This document shows positions 7,330 through 9,668 of a DNA stretch of 9,668 nucleotides, piece after piece (position 1 is the stretch's first letter; each line of letters opens with the position of its first letter). Origin of the DNA: Rhodoferax sp. OV413 (GTDB lineage: Bacteria; Pseudomonadota; Gammaproteobacteria; Burkholderiales; Burkholderiaceae_C); NCBI GenBank assembly GCA_945861195.1, contig CAMATS010000059.1, forward strand, positions 1-9,668. Reading direction: 5' to 3'. The position numbers and the translations under genes are program-made. The notes beneath the pieces were generated by a model, which saw only the letters and a list, made by a program, of their open reading frames with translations, was not told the origin of the DNA and did not search any database.

Positions 7330-9162
7330 TCAGAGGCTTTCGCGGCCAGCTTTCTTGCGTTCGTGCTCCTTGAGGTAGCGCTTGCGAAGCCGGATCGACT
7401 TGGGCGTGATCTCCACCAACTCGTCGTCGTCGATAAACTCAACCCCATACTCCAGCGTGAGCATGATGGGCGGGGTGATTTTGATCGCGTCTTCTTTGCC
7501 GCTGACTCGGAAGTTGGTCAGTTGCTTGGTGCGCGTGGCATTGACGACGAGATCGTTGTCGCGGTTGTGGATACCGACGATCATGCCCTCGTACACCGGG
7601 TCATTGGGCCGGACAAACATGCGGCCCCGGTCATCGAGCTTGCCCAGTGCGTAGGTAAATATTTCGCCCTCATCCATGGAGATCAGCACGCCATTCTTGC
7701 GGCTGCCAATCTCGCCTTTGAAGGCTTCATAACGGTCAAAAATATTGGCAATCAGGCCAGAGCCGCGCGTGAGGTTGAGGAACTCATTGGTAAAGCCGAT
7801 CAGGCCACGGGCCGGGATTCGGTATTCCAGCCGCACCCTGCCCCGGCCGTCGGGTTCCATATTGACCAGATCGGCCTTGCGCTCGCCCAGGGCCTGCATG
7901 ACGCCGCCTTGGTGCTGGTCTTCGATATCAACCGTGACCATCTCGATGGGCTCATGCTTTTCGCCATCCACCAGTTTGTACACCACGCGCGGTTTGGAGA
8001 CCGCCATCTCATAGCCTTCGCGGCGCATGTTTTCCAACAAAATAGTCAGGTGCAGCTCGCCGCGGCCCATCACCTCAAAAATACCCTCTTCGCCGGTCTC
8101 TTTGACCCGTAAGGCCACATTGTGTTGCAGCTCTTTTTGCAGCCGATCCCAGATTTGCCGGCTCGTGACGAACTTGCCTTCGCGCCCGGCCAGGGGCGAG
8201 GTGTTGACGCAGAAGTTCATGGTCAGGGTTGGCTCATCGACCTTGAGCATGGGCAGTGGCACCGGGCTCAGGGGATCGGTGATGGTTACCCCGATGCCGA
8301 TGTCTGAGAGCCCGTTGATCAGCACGATCTCGCCCGGGCCGGCCTCCAGCGTCTGCACCCGCTCCAGGCCCTGGAAGGTCAGCACCTGGTTGATGCGACC
8401 TTTGATCGACCGCCCGTCCGGGCCCTCCATCACCAGCACATCCATCGAGGGCTTGATGGTGCCCGCGCTGATGCGCCCGACACCGATGCGCCCGACAAAA
8501 GTTGAAAAATCAAGGGCCGAAATCTGCAACTGCAAGGGCGCCGCCGGATCGCCCTGTTGCGCTGGCACATGGCTGAGCACGGTGTTGAACAGAGCTGACA
8601 TGTCTGGACCCCACTGCTCGCCCGGGGCGCCCTCCTGCATCGACGACCAGCCGTTGATACCTGAGGCGTACACCACCGGAAAATCCAGCTGCTCGTCGGT
8701 CGCCCCGAGCTTGTCAAACAAATCAAAGGCAGCGTTCACCACATAGTCAGGCCGTGCGCCGGGCTTGTCCACCTTATTGACCACCAGGATCGGCTTCAAG
8801 CCCAGGGCCAGCGCCTTCTTGGTGACAAAACGGGTCTGCGGCATCGGGCCTTCCTGCGCATCAATCAGCAGCACCACGCCATCAACCATGCTCAGTGCCC
8901 GCTCGACCTCGCCACCAAAGTCGGCATGGCCGGGCGTGTCGACGATGTTGATGTGGGTGCCCTGCCAGGTCACGGCACAATTTTTGGCCAGGATGGTGAT
9001 GCCCCGCTCTTTTTCAATCGCGTTGTTGTCCATCACGGTATCGACTACCTTCTCGTGTTCGGCAAAAGTGCCGGACTGCCGCAACAGTTGGTCGACCATG
9101 GTGGTCTTGCCATGGTCGACGTGGGCGATGATGGCGATGTTTCGTATTTGCTTGTTACTCAT
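7330..9162 (-). CDS. typA: Ribosome-associated GTPase TypA/BipA
   Basis: This is a translational GTPase of the EF-G/LepA group that binds the 70S ribosome and helps 50S assembly and stress adaptation (established for E. coli BipA). The 610 aa match the usual length of about 600-615. G-domain motifs are AHVDHGKTT (13-21), RGITI (53-57), DTPGH (75-79), NKVD (129-132) and SGI (167-169, the G5 region). Domain II follows, then EF-G-like domains III and V around MGRGELHLTILLENMRREGYE (split at about 365-385) and EYRIPARGLIGF (446-457). The TypA-specific C-terminal domain covers the last 130 or so residues, rich in basic residues at the end (LRKRYLKEHERKKAG). I chose the ATG at 9162, where MSNKQIRNIAIIAHVDHGKT begins as in family members. 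A longer open frame to 9588 is just truB read out of frame. A weak GAGAAAG (9175-9169) precedes the start. It overlaps the truB stop by 8 nt, so co-translation is likely. Confidence 0.97.
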   Translation of the reverse strand: MSNKQIRNIAIIAHVDHGKTTMVDQLLRQSGTFAEHEKVVDTVMDNNAIEKERGITILAKNCAVTWQGTHINIVDTPGHADFGGEVERALSMVDGVVLLIDAQEGPMPQTRFVTKKALALGLKPILVVNKVDKPGARPDYVVNAAFDLFDKLGATDEQLDFPVVYASGINGWSSMQEGAPGEQWGPDMSALFNTVLSHVPAQQGDPAAPLQLQISALDFSTFVGRIGVGRISAGTIKPSMDVLVMEGPDGRSIKGRINQVLTFQGLERVQTLEAGPGEIVLINGLSDIGIGVTITDPLSPVPLPMLKVDEPTLTMNFCVNTSPLAGREGKFVTSRQIWDRLQKELQHNVALRVKETGEEGIFEVMGRGELHLTILLENMRREGYEMAVSKPRVVYKLVDGEKHEPIEMVTVDIEDQHQGGVMQALGERKADLVNMEPDGRGRVRLEYRIPARGLIGFTNEFLNLTRGSGLIANIFDRYEAFKGEIGSRKNGVLISMDEGEIFTYALGKLDDRGRMFVRPNDPVYEGMIVGIHNRDNDLVVNATRTKQLTNFRVSGKEDAIKITPPIMLTLEYGVEFIDDDELVEITPKSIRLRKRYLKEHERKKAGRESL

Positions 9163-9668
9163 GCTTGACTTTCTCGTTGATCTCAAAAAGCGTTGGTTCG
9201 CCCGGCAGCGGCGCTGGGCTGGGCCCATTGCACCAACTGTCGGCCTGTTCTGACATTTGCCGAATCTCCATGGGGCTGAGCAAGCGCCCGGGTATAAGCT
9301 CCCCTGCCTTGATGTGCGCCGTGCCCAGCAGGGCCTGTTCTTGCTCGGCATACACCGCCACCCGACTGGCATCTGGCCCATGCCCCCGCCGGCGCATACC
9401 ACTGAGGAATCGCCCAGCATTCTCGTTATCCAATGTGACGACCTGGTGCTGCCCGAGCAACACAGCCACGGGAAGCAATCTGGCCAGTCGCTGGGCCGGC
9501 GCCAGGGCCTCAAGTTCAGACAGGCTGATGCACTGCGCGGCAGAAAAACCGCCAGTCTCGATCCGTCTGAGCGCGCTGAGGTGCGCACCGCAGCCCAGTG
9601 CCTCGCCGATATCCTCGGCCAGGGTTCGGATGTAGGTGCCCTTGCTGCATGCCACGCCCAGAGCGATG
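9155..9668 (-). CDS. truB: tRNA pseudouridine(55) synthase TruB, 5' end missing
   Basis: TruB isomerises U55 in the T-loop of tRNAs to pseudouridine and has a separate tRNA-folding role. Only the C-terminal 170 codons are inside the window; the family is about 300 aa, so its start lies beyond the right edge. The visible part opens in the conserved core with VACSKGTYIRTLAEDIG and then LGCGAHLSALRRIETGGF, both diagnostic of TruB. The catalytic Asp lies upstream, outside the window. The GTG at 9655 is an internal valine, not the start. The C-terminal tail with NENAGRFLSGMRRRG and VAVYAEQEQALLG fits the TruB C-terminal RNA-binding region. The TAA at 9157-9155 overlaps the typA start by 8 nt. In many Burkholderiales, nusA, infB and rbfA precede it, which would place them to the right of this window. 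Confidence 0.95.
   Translation of the reverse strand, partial: IALGVACSKGTYIRTLAEDIGEALGCGAHLSALRRIETGGFSAAQCISLSELEALAPAQRLARLLPVAVLLGQHQVVTLDNENAGRFLSGMRRRGHGPDASRVAVYAEQEQALLGTAHIKAGELIPGRLLSPMEIRQMSEQADSWCNGPSPAPLPGEPTLFEINEKVKHE

Noticed and set aside
7363..8746. Long + strand open frames (249 and 239 codons) across typA
   Set aside because: They are antisense to a highly conserved GTPase whose motifs are all intact. The antisense products look like no protein family and have no start signals.
9163..9588. N-terminal extension of typA up to 9588
   Set aside because: The added residues are truB coding sequence in another frame, and family members start at the MSNKQ position.

Overview
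The window reads as ordinary chromosome from a GC-rich betaproteobacterium, most likely Burkholderiales and perhaps Comamonadaceae (Rhodoferax/Polaromonas-like). This rests on strong third-position G/C use, the protein sequences, and a truB-typA pair, which from memory commonly sits at the end of the nusA-infB-rbfA-truB-typA block in that order. No database search was possible, so the taxonomy is an inference.

Bases 1-2839 (+) hold the end of a heterotetrameric sarcosine oxidase locus. The alpha subunit (soxA) enters from the left edge without its N-terminus and overlaps the complete gamma subunit (soxG) by 8 nt. The beta and delta genes are not in the window; in this family they usually lie just upstream. 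The enzyme demethylates sarcosine to glycine, passing the C1 unit to tetrahydrofolate and making H2O2.

Bases 2915-7178 (+) hold a complete four-gene Pot-type ABC importer in the order ATPase, periplasmic binding protein, permease, permease. The gaps are 31 nt, then 4 nt, then a 1-nt overlap, so it is clearly one transcription unit. It begins 75 nt after soxG on the same strand, so it may be co-transcribed with the sox genes. By homology it would be called a polyamine-type importer. The sox neighbourhood makes a small methylated amine or amino acid (sarcosine, dimethylglycine, betaine or similar) a reasonable alternative substrate.

Bases 7179-7329 are a GC-rich convergent intergenic region with several consecutive stem-loops and one T-run, probably the terminator zone for both sides.

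Bases 7330-9668 (-) are core translation genes. typA/bipA is complete at 610 aa. truB (tRNA pseudouridine 55 synthase) runs off the right edge, so only its C-terminal 170 aa are visible. The truB stop overlaps the typA start by 8 nt.

I found no evidence of a mobile element, CRISPR array, RNA gene or unknown defence-type system. The points most worth a second look are the importer's real substrate, the large extracytoplasmic insert in its first permease, the lone cysteine pair in its binding protein, and the hairpin-dense convergent spacer.
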